NCBI GenBank assembly: GCA_047967505.1 | Contig: CM106541.1 | Origin: Dipteris shenzhenensis | Lineage: Eukaryota > Polypodiophyta > Polypodiopsida > Gleicheniales | Strand: one strand, 5' to 3' | Length of the DNA stretch: 64,000 nt | In this document: in pieces, positions 23,046 through 35,190 of the stretch | Position numbering within the stretch: position 1 is the first letter of the stretch | Layout of the letters: the number at the start of each line of letters is the position of its first letter | Position numbers and translations under genes: made by a program | Notes under the pieces: model-generated | Databases searched by the model: none | What the model was told of the DNA's origin: nothing | The model's input: the letters and a program-made list of their open reading frames with translations, nothing else

Positions 23046-23106
23046 TATACACAGGCAATGCCTCTATATTAAAGCTTTTGTATTCATCATTTAAGTCGCC
23101 AACCCC

Positions 23107-23935
23107 TTCCTTCAAAACTCGTTTGCAAAAAAGATTACCACTCCCAGATTCTGTGATCTCTACAATAATCGTATGTTTGACATTATTGGATGGTTGTTGC
23201 CTCACCAAGGCTTATGAAATTGGCATAATATCGTCTTTCTTGCTAGTCCTCTTGAGATTGTAATGTAAGTTTGCTACTTAAGAATCTTTTCTTGCATTTG
23301 ACATCGCATAAGCACTATTGCTTGTGGGCCTAAGAATTTTAAAAATAGATACTTGAAAAGATTGTACTAGCTTGCAAATTTAGTAACTTGTTAAAGAAAA
23401 AGGCTTCTCCATGCAAGAAATCTAGATTAGATTTCTTGAACATGTAATGAATTCTTAAATTTCAGAGACCCTTTATTATGATACCCATTTTCGAGAAGGA
23501 GACATTCCTTAAGAGAATGGGAAAACAATGAATAGGTCGTACCTTTGAGAACTCTTTTGTAAAAAGACTATTATTCCTAGCTTATAATTCCGCAATTTCC
23601 ATATTACGGTCTTCTTTGCCAATCCTCTTGAGACACCAGCACACATAAGTATGCCACACAGACATCTTTTCTAGCGTTTGACTATTTGGACATTACACAA
23701 AGATGACTAAGAATTTTGAAAAATTACGTACCCACAGAGATTGTTCTAGCTACTATAAAGTTGCAAATTTGGTAATTTCAAAAAGAAAATAGCTTCTCAA
23801 TGCAAGAAATTGGATTGGATTGTGGAGCATGCTATACAAATTCTTAAATTTAGAGACCCGTTATTATGGAACCCATTTTGGAGAGCTAGACTTTCCAAAA
23901 GAGAGAATGTCTGTAGTTTGTTGTTGGAGACATCT
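23107..23935. repeat. Diverged two-copy tandem duplication (about 390-435-bp period)
   Basis: Landmarks recur in order: AAACTCGTTTGCAAAAAAGA (23117) with GAACTCTTTTGTAAAAAGAC (about 23550), CCTCTTGAGA (about 23248 and 23624), AAATTTAGTAACTT with AAATTTGGTAATTT, ATGCAAGAAAT (about 23412 and 23798), and GAGACCCNTTATTATG (about 23465 and 23853). The copies are clearly older than the other duplications here. No coding potential. Confidence 0.75.
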
Positions 23936-24030
23936 TTGAAATTTTAAAATAGATGTACTCTAAAAGATTGTAATAACTTTTGAAATGAAAAAAAGGCATA
24001 ACTTTGAAAAGAATAAAGTATCTAAATGCG

Positions 24031-24034
24031 AAAA
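24031..24034 (-). terminator. Pol III terminator of tRNA-Gln
   Basis: AAAA on the plus strand, read as TTTT on the minus strand, 11 bases after the tRNA 3' end. Confidence 0.8.
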
Positions 24035-24045
24035 GGCTAGGAAAC

Positions 24046-24117
24046 AGGTCCTACCGGGATTTGAACCCAGGTTATTGGATTCAAAGTCCAATGTGCTAAC
24101 CACTACACTATAGAACC
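24046..24117 (-). tRNA. tRNA-Gln (anticodon TTG)
   Basis: 72-nt nuclear tRNA on the minus strand. The acceptor stem pairs GGTTCTA with TAGGACC (one G-U). The D arm carries the A box TAGTGTAGTGG. The anticodon loop is CTTTGAA on a five-pair stem (TGGA...TCCA core), giving TTG, which reads CAA. The B box/T arm is GGTTCAAATCC. The discriminator is T and no CCA is encoded. A TTTT terminator for RNA polymerase III lies about 11 bases downstream (24031-24034). It contains no intron and looks functional. It is one of two host genes in the window. Confidence 0.96.
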
Positions 24118-25171
24118 ATGATGTTATTAAATGCGGCCTACTTTAAAGTATTTAATGTGTGCAAAAGCTTCATTACCTGAGAAGCCGCCCGGGCTGCTAC
24201 TGGTAATTGGATCTTCCTGTCTTATTTGTTCGATGGGGGAGTGATGTATCATCTTGGAGAAATCGGGAGAAAACAAGCAATCTGTTCGCTAACAAGTCTG
24301 TCTGGTATCATTTGCAGGGGATTCGCAGCTCCTTTTTTAAAGGCAGCATAGTCTAGGCATTCCAAAATTCCTGAAACTTGTTACAAACTTGCTTCACGAC
24401 ATAGTGACGCCGGACTTTTCACCAGCTCATTCTCTTCAGTCACGCACAGATACTAAACAGAGATTCATTCGATGAGACCGTTGATTAGCGGATCTCATTC
24501 TCCATCTCTCTTTAAAATTTCTACGTTTTTTTGATGCAAAGTAAACAACATAAAGGATCACATCTTTCTATGTAGCATCTCGTAGGAACTTTCCAATTGG
24601 TCTTGTACTGTTTGTGTGAGATTAGTATTTTATAGTCTCATCTTTCTACTAAGTGTCACAAGATCATCCTCCCACACGTATCAATGAAAGCAAGAACATT
24701 CGGGTCTCTTGAAGGCTCTCGACAATGGCAAAATGTATTTAAAGATGCTCTTGTCATACATTTTAAAGATGATCTTGTCATTGTGATGACTTCTGATTAC
24801 ATTTGACAAACAATTGTCCTCTTTTGAGATACTTGTTTCTGGGCATACACAACAATCATATTAACAATTCTTGTTTCTAGGCACACATTCTTGTTTTTGG
24901 CCACATACAGCAATCATGGGAGATCACAACCATACAGTTATCCAAGCCCACGCACTTACCATACATATTAACAAGGATGTGGGCACAACAACATCTAACT
25001 TCCCTCTAGTGCCAACAACATGTAGCATGGACATCTTGACCCCTCCTTGACCCTTTTCTAAAGCTTCCATACTAGATATGCATCCAAAATGCATACGAAC
25101 ATGATGTTGAAATCTTCAGCTTGTATTTACCCAAACAAATGTTACTTGTTTATCTAGTTTGGGGAGCATAT
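24118..25171. other. No recognisable gene
   Basis: Just upstream of the tRNA. It has no open frame of note and no element motifs; it could be ordinary intergenic DNA. Confidence 0.5.
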
Positions 25172-25172
25172 C

Positions 25173-25216
<44 letters not shown>

Positions 25217-25226
25217 GACACACACA

Positions 25227-25279
<53 letters not shown>

Positions 25280-25288
25280 ACACACACT
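25172..25288. repeat. Compound microsatellite (CT)n(CA)n
   Basis: CT repeats (25172-25199) pass directly into CA repeats to 25277 with two CAGA interruptions, then ACAC to 25288. Long open frames across it are artefacts of the dinucleotide repeat. Confidence 0.98.
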
Positions 25289-27010
25289 TTCCTTCCCTTG
25301 CCCTACGAAAGGCAGAAATGAAGGGGTATCCAAGGCTCGCGAACCCCATATTGGACTTTCACTCCATAACCTACCATGAGCTTTGGATACTAACATGTGC
25401 ACACATACACACTAGCTACCTGTAGGGGCATGACCCATACATAGGGTGTGCACTTATTGGGCCTTAATTAAATACAAGAGCCCACGAGAGGAAAAGATAT
25501 GGGCTACACTGACATCCATTTGAAAAGGCATGATACACAATGACCTTGCAAGGTGCGGTGTTAATGAGCAGCCTTCCCGCCCTTGGAAACCACTCGCAAC
25601 GGTAGAAGGAAGGAGCATCCAAGGCACCTTGAACCTTGCACTCAAAGCCTCATTCAATGCTTGAGAGCCACCCACCAGGAAAGCGTTGAGCTTGTAACCC
25701 AAAAACAGAATTGACACCCTACACACAGCACCCTAGGCAGCTGGGAGAAAGCAGTGAAGACAAGGGACTGTGAGAGATCCTAACACCTCGACTGCAACAG
25801 AATGCGCGAGTTTCAAGAGGATGGACGATAAACAGGTCTGCTACACTATACACATAGAGAGAGCTCCAAGGAGGTCCTCATTCTACGTGGTCTCATAATC
25901 GTTCGAAGCCCCGAGTGCTTGGAAGAGCACAATGAGGAGCCACGACTGCTCCTAGAGCGAGGAGCTCGATTGAGGGAGTCTCCAAGTGATGCACCCCCAA
26001 CTAATGGGGAATGCAGAGCCATATGGCATAGTCCCAAAAACCTTTTTCCCCCCTCCGTTGCCTAGCAGAAGATAGCCGACGGACGATCCTCACACTTTAT
26101 CTCCTTCTTCACCCACTCGATATGGAGACTACTAGCTAGGACGTTGTCGTTTTTTTCTTATCCCAGGCTCCAATACCTTATACTCCTTTGCTGAGAGCAT
26201 GGAGAAGCTTAATGCGTACTTGAAGAGGAGGAAACCTAATAGGTAACGCTTTAGTCTGGGAAGCCAAAACTGGAATTGCAACGTCGAAACACCTGAGCAT
26301 TCTGCGAGACACAATGTTTGAGTGTTGGGTTAGCACAAGGAAGACACAAGGAATAGTCCCTTTGAGATAAAGATATAAAGCGACGAAGGAAAGTCCACTG
26401 TAGCCCGCTCATTGAGGACTATTTGAATATGAGACTAAGGTGGTGTTACGTAGACACCGAAACGATGGAAGCTTCGGAAGGATACGTTGGCCCATGAGCC
26501 ACTCCTAGACATGCGAACTGTAGTGACACCCCTTTTAATGGGCTTTGCAGCAAAGCATACAACCAAGGAGCAAGTCCTGGGTAACTACACACAATATTAA
26601 CTATCATAATGCTTACTCGTTGCTTTATTAATGTCGAGTGGATGCTTTATTCCACTACTAATGCCAATCAAACTTCTTTATTAACGCTAGTCACTGTGCT
26701 AATGCTAAAGTTGACCCAGTGATTTAATAGGTCCCCTATATAAACAACTAGCCTCATTCTGCAGGACCTCACTTGTCCTCCTACCAAAACTCTACCAAAT
26801 TTTTTTTCAAATCTCCATAGCCCTCAAATGCTCTTGGAATCACTCCTACCCCCCCATCACCCTACATGTCCACCACCTCCTTGCACTCCATCAGCACCCA
26901 TGACCTCTTTTCCGTAGAAGAGCTCAGCTTCATATTTCGTTCCCCACTTTGCTACCCCCTCTTCTTCACGTACCATATCTGTTTCACTACCTGACCAGAT
27001 GGAGTAGACT
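25289..27010. other. No supported gene; TATA-like promoter near 26.74 kb
   Basis: Open frames here show no family motifs. At 26736-26745 CTATATAAAC is a strong TATA match followed by CA- and CT-rich sequence. GCTTTATTAA-type words recur upstream (26615-26690). It might be the promoter part of an LTR belonging to the copia pol that starts at about 27.01 kb, but I cannot find its second copy. Confidence 0.35.
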
Positions 27011-28540
27011 ACCATCATGGATACAGACCAGTGTACTTCGAAGACATAGTAGACGCCAAAATGGCAAACTACTATGAATGAAGAAATGGATGCTTTGTAT
27101 AAGAATAATACTTGGGAATTATGCGACCTTCCACCAGGAAAGAAGGCCATAGCAAACAAATGGGTATACAAAGTGAAGTATAATCCAAATGGAAGTATTC
27201 AAAGATACAAAGCCAGATTAGTTGCAAAAGGATTTGCACAACAATATGGTCAAGATTATGATGAGACTTATGCTCCAGTGGCAAAGATGGATTCCATACG
27301 GTTCTTGATATCACTAGCGACACTCAGCAGATGGAATGTGTATCAGCTCGATGTCAAGAATGCATTTCTCAATAGTTATCTAGACGAGGAAGTCTACATG
27401 CAACAACTAGCAGGTTATGTTGAATCAGGAAAGGAGATAAGGTTTGCCATCTCAAGAAAAGTGTCTATGGCTTAAAGCAAGCACTTAGAAGTTGGTACAG
27501 CAGAATTGACAAGTATTTTGCTGATTTGGGATACATGAAATCCAATGCAGATCATACTCTCTACTACAAAGTTCAAGGGGAAGACATTACTGTTGCACTT
27601 TTGTACGTAGATGATCTGATTGTGATAGGAAGCAAGGATAGCTTCATTAGAAAATTGAAACAAGACTTATCTGTAGAGTTCGACATGAAAGATCTTGGAC
27701 TTATGCACTATTGTCTTGGAATTGAGTTATGGAGAGATTCAGATAGCACATTCATGAGTCAGCTCAAGTATATTGACAGTCTTCTGAAGAAGTTTCATAT
27801 GGCAGATTGCAAGATTGCAGCCACTCCCATGGAACAGAGTTTGAAACTTACTAAAGATTCAAAAAAGCCTACAGTCAATGACAAATACTATAGGCAACTC
27901 ATCGGATCTCTTATATATTTGACAATCACATGGCCAGATATTTGTTATGCAGTAAGCTCACTAGCACAGTCTATGGCAAATACAAAATAGTCTCACTGGA
28001 ATGTAGCCAAAAGAGTCATGAGATACATCAGAGGTACAAGACAGTTTGGGATAGAATATAGAGGAAGTCATCCACGGTTGCATGGATACTGTGACAGTGA
28101 CTATGTCGGAGATCATGAGACTAGGAGATCGACACAGGGATATGCATTTTTCCTTGGTCAAGGTGCTATATCATGGTTGCCAAACAAACAACCAACTATT
28201 TCTTTGTCTTCGATTGAAGCAGAATATAGAGCACTCACTACAGGTGCATGTGAGGCTATATGGCTTAGAAGACTTGTCAAAAACAGATTACTTTGATGAG
28301 TCAAAGCCAACAACAATATATTGCAATAATCAATCGACTCAAGCATTGGCTCAAGCATTGGCCAAGAATCCAGTATATCACTCTAGGACAAAGCACATTG
28401 ATGTCAGAGAGCACTTCATTAGAGAAAGAGTGTTACTTGGTGACATCACACTTTAGCATTGTGATAGCAAAGAAAATGTTGCAGACATCTTTACCAAACC
28501 ACTCGGTAAAGAGCTATTCGAGAAACACTGACTAGCTCTT
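27011..28540 (+). pseudogene. Copia-3 reverse transcriptase-RNase H pseudogene
   Basis: Copia pol, 3' half. In order: VYFEDIVDAK, MNEEMDALYKNNTWELCDLP, KWVYKVKYNPNGSIQRYKARLVAKGFAQ, QLDVKNAFLNSYLDEEVYM, a frameshift near 27470, YGLKQALRSW, catalytic YVDD near 27605, RQLIGSLIYL, then RNase H blocks GYCDSDYVGD, SIEAEYRAL, CNNQSTQALA, HSRTKHIDVREHF and VADIFTKPLGKELF. A TAG near 27990, a frameshift near 28295, and a TAG near 28456 interrupt it. Gag, protease, integrase and a 5' LTR were not found, so it is 5'-truncated. Confidence 0.9.
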
Positions 28541-28579
28541 GGTTTGACCCAAAGGAAGGACATTCCCATTAAAGGGGTG

Positions 28580-28930
28580 TGATGGAATGTAATATTTAGT
28601 CCTTCTTCAATTCCCCAGAATCATCATCTTGAGGGAAGGCCTACTTCATGATGTTGATCTTGAGGGAAGGTGTTGAGAGTTCACGCTCAACATCATGTGA
28701 TCACGTGTGCATAGCACCATCATGTGATCATATGTGCATAGCACTAACCTTATAGAGTGCTATAAAGGAAAGGGTTAGATCCCCTAACCCTAACCCTAAA
28801 TGGATTTGTATATATTCTATTTTTTCAACTAAATCTAGTGTATAGTTAGTCATTTGTGGTGTGCTCTCTCGTTGTGCCCTCTCTCCTCATCTCCACTCTT
28901 CTCCTCTCCCCTCTTCATATTTTGTCAGAC
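28580..28930 (+). repeat. Candidate LTR, family R2 (3' LTR of Copia-3)
   Basis: It follows a purine-rich AAAGGGG tract after the RNase H end and begins TGATGG. It holds a duplicated block with CATGTGATCA and GTGCATAGCAC, then three CCCTAA units (28782-28799), TGTATATA, a TCTAGTGTATAGTTAG block and a CT-rich end. The part from the CCCTAA array onward is homologous, in reverse orientation, to 31880-32000 and 48369-48500. The right boundary is uncertain because no primer site of the usual type follows. Confidence 0.55.
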
Positions 28931-29922
28931 GTGGTGCCTTACTTCCAATCAATTGGACTGCAGTTGGGTTGTGGACACATTTCCCTACCACCCTATTCTC
29001 CCCCAGGAAGTGGAGTTCATTGAGCATTACAACCAAGCAACTGCACCACCAGCTGGATACATGTAGACAGGGAGTATTACTACTACCAATTCACACGATA
29101 GAGATGGTTCAAGGAGAATTCAATCTCTTGGCACTCTCCCCACCATTTGACAAGCTGCGGAACAGTGGTCGACTATAACTCAAAAGTGTAAAGGGGTGGC
29201 ATCCCTAGCAACCTCATCAAGGATGCAACACTAGCTCAAGTAGCTCATGCCATGACCTTGCTCATGCCCGAGTAGCTTGCACCATCACCTAGCTTACAGT
29301 GCATCACAGCGTGGTGCTTCCCAATTTCTTGGCTTGCCTCCACAAGCTCGAAAACATGAATTGGAAAGATTTCTTCTACCAAGTAATAATCAGCATTTGC
29401 ACATGGCAAAAAACTTGGCAACCTGATGTTCTTGATGCCCATCATCATCACTTGTTTGACCACCGCATTTTGGAAGGTTATCGTGATACAAAAAGAGATG
29501 TTGGTCTAGTCTCAGCCCCCTCCACCAAGTCCATGCTGACAAAGCCCTCGCAAAAAATAAGGAAAGAAGAGGAGGAAGTAATAGTTAAAAGGTAGCAGGA
29601 GGAAGAGGCTACACGATGACTCCAGGAAGCAACAAAAATCCAATGAAAAAAGCAAGAAAGCGACCAAGAAACAACACTAGAACCTCATCTAATAGCAACA
29701 GGAAATCGAATGGCTCTAGGTAGAGGAAGAGCAGAAGAAAGCAATAGATAATGCGGAACACTTCTACTGCCGCGAGCACCGGTTAAAGCTGCACATTGGC
29801 TAGGGGGAAGATATGACTGATTTGACACAGGAGCCACAAGATCCCAACCCCTCTCAATAGCCAATTTGGTATGATTCTTTCTTCTAGGCCGTAGCATTTG
29901 GGATTTTGCTTTATTTTGCATC
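28931..29922. other. No recognisable gene
   Basis: Open frames of 70-105 codons occur, none with a motif I recognise. It lies between an R2 LTR and a copia gag scrap and may be leader or decayed element DNA. Confidence 0.4.
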
Positions 29923-30199
29923 ATGGCATCCTCTTCCATGTTTGAAAAGGAGTTTTTCAGCATTAAAAAGTTTCATGGGACCACTGTGGAAAGAAGAGAT
30001 AAGGGATGTGCTTATTCAGAAGAAGCTAATAAAACCCTTGGAAGGGATTGCAGCACCTAAGCCTATAGCTATGTCTGAGGATGATTGGAATGAGTTGGAT
30101 GCATTAGCAAAGTCTACTATTAGACTTCATCTTGTAGAGTTTAGAAATAGTTTAAGGAAGCATGACTTATTTAATGGTCATAAGTCTAGACAACTCTAA
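29923..30199 (+). pseudogene. Copia gag N-terminal scrap
   Basis: An opening MASSSMFEKEFFSIKKFHG in one frame passes by frameshift into IRDVLIQKKLIKPLEG, then MSEDDWNELDALAKSTIRLHLVE. This matches the copia gag N-terminus (FxG...W...DxL...L..L......M..E.W..L...A...I...L). It ends after 90 codons in a tandem AATTCTAGTGGTATTCTCAAT-type repeat (about 30200-30340). Confidence 0.65.
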
Positions 30200-31879
30200 T
30201 TCTAGTGGTATTCTCAATCAATTCATATAGAATCTAGTGGTATTCTCAATCCATGTAGAATCCCCAAAAAGACTCACCTTTTTTAAATCATAAAAGAGTC
30301 CTAAAATTCCAGTGGTATTCTCAATTCATGTAGAACCCCCAAAAAGACTCACTTCTTTGTTTATAAAAGAGTCCTCAAATACTTGAGATGGCATTATGGG
30401 CTAAAATATGACAAGTTAATAAATCTAATTTTTCATGGCAGAAGTATAGATTATAGACGATGTACAGATGGATGTACAAGTGGATAGATTATCTTTGCTT
30501 CGAAAAGTACGAAACAACCATCAATGGCTTTATCATCAATAAAAACAAAACATATAGGATCAAGGAATGCTAAATATGAAGCAAACATGTTCAGAAGGCT
30601 TCTTTTATAAATGAAGATTCCTTTCAAAGAAGCACCTGTACTCTTTTCTTTAAATATGAGGAGCATTGGACTAGTAAGGAATCTAATTTTTTATGCTTTA
30701 ATAAAGTATATTGAAGTGCATTGTAGCTTTGTCATCAAAAAAGTTTTCAATCAAGAAGTCGGGTTTGTTTGCTGACACAAGATTACCTTGAGAAATTTTC
30801 CTACTTTTGGTCACGACTTGGTATTTTCATGATACAACTTAAAGGGTGAAGATTAAGTTGAGCTTTGTATGCAAACTTCCACTGTGCTAATGCACATTGT
30901 TCAAATTTTTAGATTTTCTTCTCTACCACAAATGTTGCTATAATGCAACCACCACAAAATAGGCCACACAAATTTGATGTTGCAAGGTAGCCCCGTGAGA
31001 ATGCCCACAAACAATGATGAATGCTACGACAAACTGAATGATGGAAAATGACAATTCAAACTATGTCCATGATTCAACCAAAATAGAGAGTGTAATACAC
31101 AAAAATGAATTGAGTGAGTGATGCTACCACAAGTTAAAGAACAATGCTTCAAACTATCATTAAAATGGTCTAGACTAACTCATTTGTATCTAGGACCTAA
31201 AGAATGGATAGCTTGGAGCTAGAATGAACTCCAATTCTTCAAGTAATAAACCAATTGCAAATGAGCTGAGCAAGGAGAGTGGAGAGACCATGATTTAACA
31301 GAAGCAAACCTATAATCCCAAATTCAATATGCATTTAGTGTTGCAAAGCTATCATTGCTAGGTTACATAAATCATGAACTTATATATTATCCAAAGTTTT
31401 CCCAAAATTAAATGATTCCATTATCATGCTTAAGAAACTACTGATAAATGATCTCCCATATTCTAGAAGATTTTCTTTATAAAGTCACCCCCACTGTAAA
31501 GACATATTCTTCTCAAAAGTAAAAAATGGAATGATTCAATCATAAAGTAATTATTTCTCAACCCTCTTCTAGCCTCATAAACTTAAAAAGAGTAGAATAG
31601 CACAATTCTCATAAACTTAAACATTAATTGGCAATATGTTCATTGTTTAACTAACTTTATTTGGTTCAAGACTTTGGATAATCGATCAGTTCATATTTGT
31701 AAAGGGGTCACCAAGCATCGGGTTTTCATCATAGGTGCTCAATGTTCCTTTGCAAAGTGTGATCATCTGAGATTGCATACTTAAGCAAATACTCAATCTT
31801 CCACTAAATATCACACTTCTTCTCTATTGCATAATAAGTGTGCATGTGTGTATACCAAAGTAATAGGTCAATATTTCTT
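30200..31879. other. No recognisable gene; short local repeats at the left end
   Basis: A motif of about 20 bases containing CTAGTGGTATTCTCAAT and an AAAAAGACTCAC block recur near 30203-30375. The rest is AT-rich with no motif. Confidence 0.4.
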
Positions 31880-32110
31880 GACTCCTGAATGTTGAGGAAG
31901 TAGGAGAGAGAGTGCACATGATATGTTAGTTGTACACTAAATGTATTATGAACACAATGAAGAATATGTACATCAACGATTAGGGTTAGGGTTAGGGATT
32001 GTCACTATGACCTTATAGTCCCCTATTTCTTAGCACCCCCTCTTACATTGCACTATATAAGTAGAGAGGGTGCATGTACAACATATGTTTTTGTGATTTT
32101 TCAAGGTGCA
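31880..32110 (-). repeat. Candidate R2 LTR, minus orientation
   Basis: It shares with 48369-48500, in the same orientation, the blocks GAGAGAGAGTGCACATGATAT, TACACTAARTGTATT and the (TTAGGG) array (31980-31997, three perfect units). It shares the same elements in reverse with 28782-28900. A TATA-like CTATATAAG lies at about 32053. No primer site is preserved. It is probably a decayed LTR; ends are approximate. Confidence 0.5.
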
Positions 32111-33964
32111 TATGCTAGCATCCAAGACTTGAAAAGAAAAAGCTTGAAAAAATTAGTGTAGCATGTGATGGGGCATAGTGACTATACAATGGAAGCTTGT
32201 AGAATGAGTACATCTTATACAACTTATCCATTACTTCCTTGGTCGATGTCAAAATTGTGCAAACTTGTTGAGGGAAAGTGGATTGCTACAGATATCTACG
32301 ACCTGCTCTTGTGTTGGACAATGGGCCATGTTGATCTCTTCACTAAGGTCTTTCTCAAAAATGAATTGACAATGCACTTTGATGTGTTTAGTTATAGAGT
32401 GAAATACTAGGCTCCTTGCTAGTTAGATGCTACTCATATTATCTAAGTATTGAATTTTGAAGTCTAAAAAATGGATCTCAATCTAAAAAAGAAGTCTTCT
32501 GAAACAAATTGCTTCACAAGAAGAATTGGTGGATCCTCCGTACGCTACTTCGATGGAAGACAAGGATGCTATCGGTTGCTTCTTGCTTTGCTAGTACAAA
32601 GCTATTGAAGCCAAGACTAAAGAAACATCTTATTACAATGCCCCACATTGCAGCTTGGTTCTCCCCCCTCCCCCCTCCCCCCTTTCCTTTCCCTCCTTGG
32701 GGCTTGTCATCCAACTGTACCATCCTTCCCTTTCTCTTTCCCTGCCTCTAATTTTCCCACCCCCATTTTCTCTCCCTAGGACTTGTTGTGTCCCTCATCT
32801 TCTCACTCCAATCCTCACAGATCTTTCACTTCAACACTCCCCACACCCCATATCCCATCTTGGATCTATTGTCACCTCTCCTCTCAATTACCCTTTGTGC
32901 CTCCCCTTCCTCTTGCATTGTTAGCTAGCTCCCTCTCCTCTCTCATTGTAGGTTTGCTACCATCCAATCCCCTCTCACTCACCGCCCTAGGCTCCCTCTC
33001 TTGTGGCTCTGCTGTGACCTCCCATTCCTCTTGATAGGGACCCTCTAGAGGCGCCTCTCTTTCCTCTTGCTTGCCTTGCCAGCCCCTCTCAATCAAACCC
33101 ATGTTGCAACTCATTATCTTTTGCTCTACTCCTCACACCCTCATCCCTTCCCATAACTCTACCACCGCCAGAAGTTTCACCTTGCATGTCACAACTTTGA
33201 CAACGATTCCACAATTTCCAAAGCTTTGATAATAAAATGTTAACACATGGAAATGTAAGCCTTTGTTGGGATTGATAGATGATTGGTCCCATATCCTACA
33301 AATTTGCTCCTTGATTCCTCCAAAAAAATCTTGTACGTGCTAGTGTCTATTGGCGGCTACAATGAAGGCTAATATTTTGTGTTACCCTTCTAACCCTTTA
33401 AATACAAGTTAGTATTTGATTGAACCACACTCCACAACATCGCATCAATATTTGTTTTTTGACAATGAAACATACCTATGTGTTCATCCTTTATGAGAAA
33501 TGGACAAGCATGAGAAACTTATCAAAGTGATTTGTTGTATGCAAAAAAAGTGTGAATAATGAAACAACCCATACAACATATCGGGGCATAAGAAATTGAA
33601 GCCAACAATGTTAAAACCTCCAACCCATTGAAGTAAAAGGAGACACTGATCATGTAATTGAAAAGACTAGGGACCGATCCATGGAACTTGGCTCAGCAAA
33701 GTCTATACCTTGAAGTTATACTTGAATATGATTTTTTAAATAAAAATGTCTATTATCATTTGACTTCTTCCACCTTTTGCAAGAGCGAAAGGCAAAGAGT
33801 AGTAAAGGGAGGATGGACAGAAAAGCTACAAGACACAAATAAAACAATCATGTGGGAGTAGGAGTGGAGTCCTCAAGGAAGAACTTCGAAAAACTTGAAC
33901 GTTTCCATTATCACTTCCTAAGTTAAGCAAGATATAATTCTCCCTTATTTTTGTCTCTTATTTT
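32111..33964. other. No supported gene; polypyrimidine tract at 32660-32790
   Basis: The segment 32660-32790 is almost purely C and T on the plus strand, with runs such as CCCCCCTCCCCCC. It gives rise to meaningless open frames on both strands. Remaining sequence has no motif I recognise. Confidence 0.45.
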
Positions 33965-34060
33965 CTAAGAAAAGAGATCCATGTTGAGATGTTTTTACTT
34001 ACGTATGACATTAAGAATGGCCAGTATTCTTTTCGCCTATTTGGAACAGTCAGAAATTCT
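33965..34060. repeat. Dispersed repeat shared with 50030-50170
   Basis: The sequence around ATCCATGTTGAGATGTT, CTTACNTATGA and TAAGAATGGCCA is matched near 50036-50085, and CTTCTTTTCGCCTATTTGGA near 50140-50160. The second copy lies beside a minus-strand LINE RT scrap, so this is likely an older LINE tail. Confidence 0.6.
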
Positions 34061-34939
34061 AGTTCGTACCATTCGTGGAGCCCTAAAACGAACCCTAACA
34101 AAATGCTTTGAAGAAAGCCAGTTCGTCTCTTCGAGATTGCTCTTCAAACGATGGCTTCAGACCGAGAGCAGCAGTACTGTCTTCCGTGATGACATTGTAT
34201 CCCATCATGATCTCTGATTGGATTGGTCGTATTCGTACTGTCTGAGAAGACTGCTCCTTGGCTTTAGAGGTCGAATTCGTTCGACAGTAGTAGTTGGTAC
34301 TGAGAGCGTCTTTGGAGATCGCTGTCTCTTTGCCTTGCATTGCACAGAACGCGTGGCTTCTTGTGTGTGAATGGATGTAATTTGTTTGAGTTTTGAAGTG
34401 GCTTGTCTTGTATACGTTTATTAAGGACGGGTGCCGAGAGTGCAGTTGGATATCTGCCCTGTTCTCTGAAGTGGCTGCTCTTCGTAGGTTGTATGGAGCT
34501 TCCTTTTTCGTCGTCATTGGAAGCCCACAAAGTATTTTTAAGTTCCTGAACAATCTAAATGCGATGCGTCTCTTCCAGTATTTCCAGATTCTCATTGTCA
34601 TCTCCATGCGCAGTGTCCATCATATGGGTTAACGGTGGACACTTCTAGAGAAATTTCATTCAATCTTAATGATTATATTTTCTCCAAACAGAATTGGCAA
34701 ATTGAAGGCGCTGAGGGGATGGAGAGAAACGATCACGTCACTTACGACGGAGGTAGCATTTTTCGTTCATGCTAGGAGTTGTTATGCTCCCTAATGCAGG
34801 ATTTGCGACTAATCAAAGGTAAGATGGCATGCTTTTAAATTCGAAAAGCACTAGGTAGGACCCCTGTGGACAAGCCACCCCTCACCCTTTTGAACCTCAA
34901 CAAAAAATAATCAAAGGCATGAGAAGAGCCTCTTTCCAT
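34061..34939. other. No recognised gene; 170-codon minus-strand ORF
   Basis: A minus-strand frame of 170 codons (34607-34095) is open. It is arginine-, lysine- and serine-rich with no family motif, and an 88-codon frame overlaps it. I cannot assign a function and give it low weight. Base composition is less AT-rich than the surroundings. Confidence 0.3.
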
Positions 34940-35190
34940 CTTGATTTCTCCCACAAAGGAGTCTTAAAAGGAAGGCTCAAGGATTGTAGGGACCTATCGT
35001 TACAAGAAATGAAGTAAAGTGGAATTACAAAAATTGATGTTGATGCAAGTCTTTGAATCTTGATTTCTGCCACAAAGGGGTCTTAAAAGGAAGGACCTAT
35101 TGTTAGAAGAAATGAAGTAAAGTGGAATTCAAGACTAGAGATCATACCTTTGATCTTGACAAAAATTGATGTTGATGCAAGTCTTCGAAA
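34940..35190. repeat. Two-copy tandem duplication, 119-bp period
   Basis: CTTGATTTCTCCCACAAAGG at 34940 is repeated at 35059, through AAAATTGATGTTGATGCAAG. The second unit has an extra AAGACTAGAGATCATACC-type insert. Confidence 0.85.

Noticed and set aside
25121-25425. Long open frames across the dinucleotide repeat
   Set aside because: They encode only Ser-Leu, Thr-His or Cys-Val repeats produced by (CT)n(CA)n.
28293-28535. Overlapping 80-codon frame near the end of Copia-3
   Set aside because: It is a shadow of the RNase H sequence; the conserved residues fall in the neighbouring frames.
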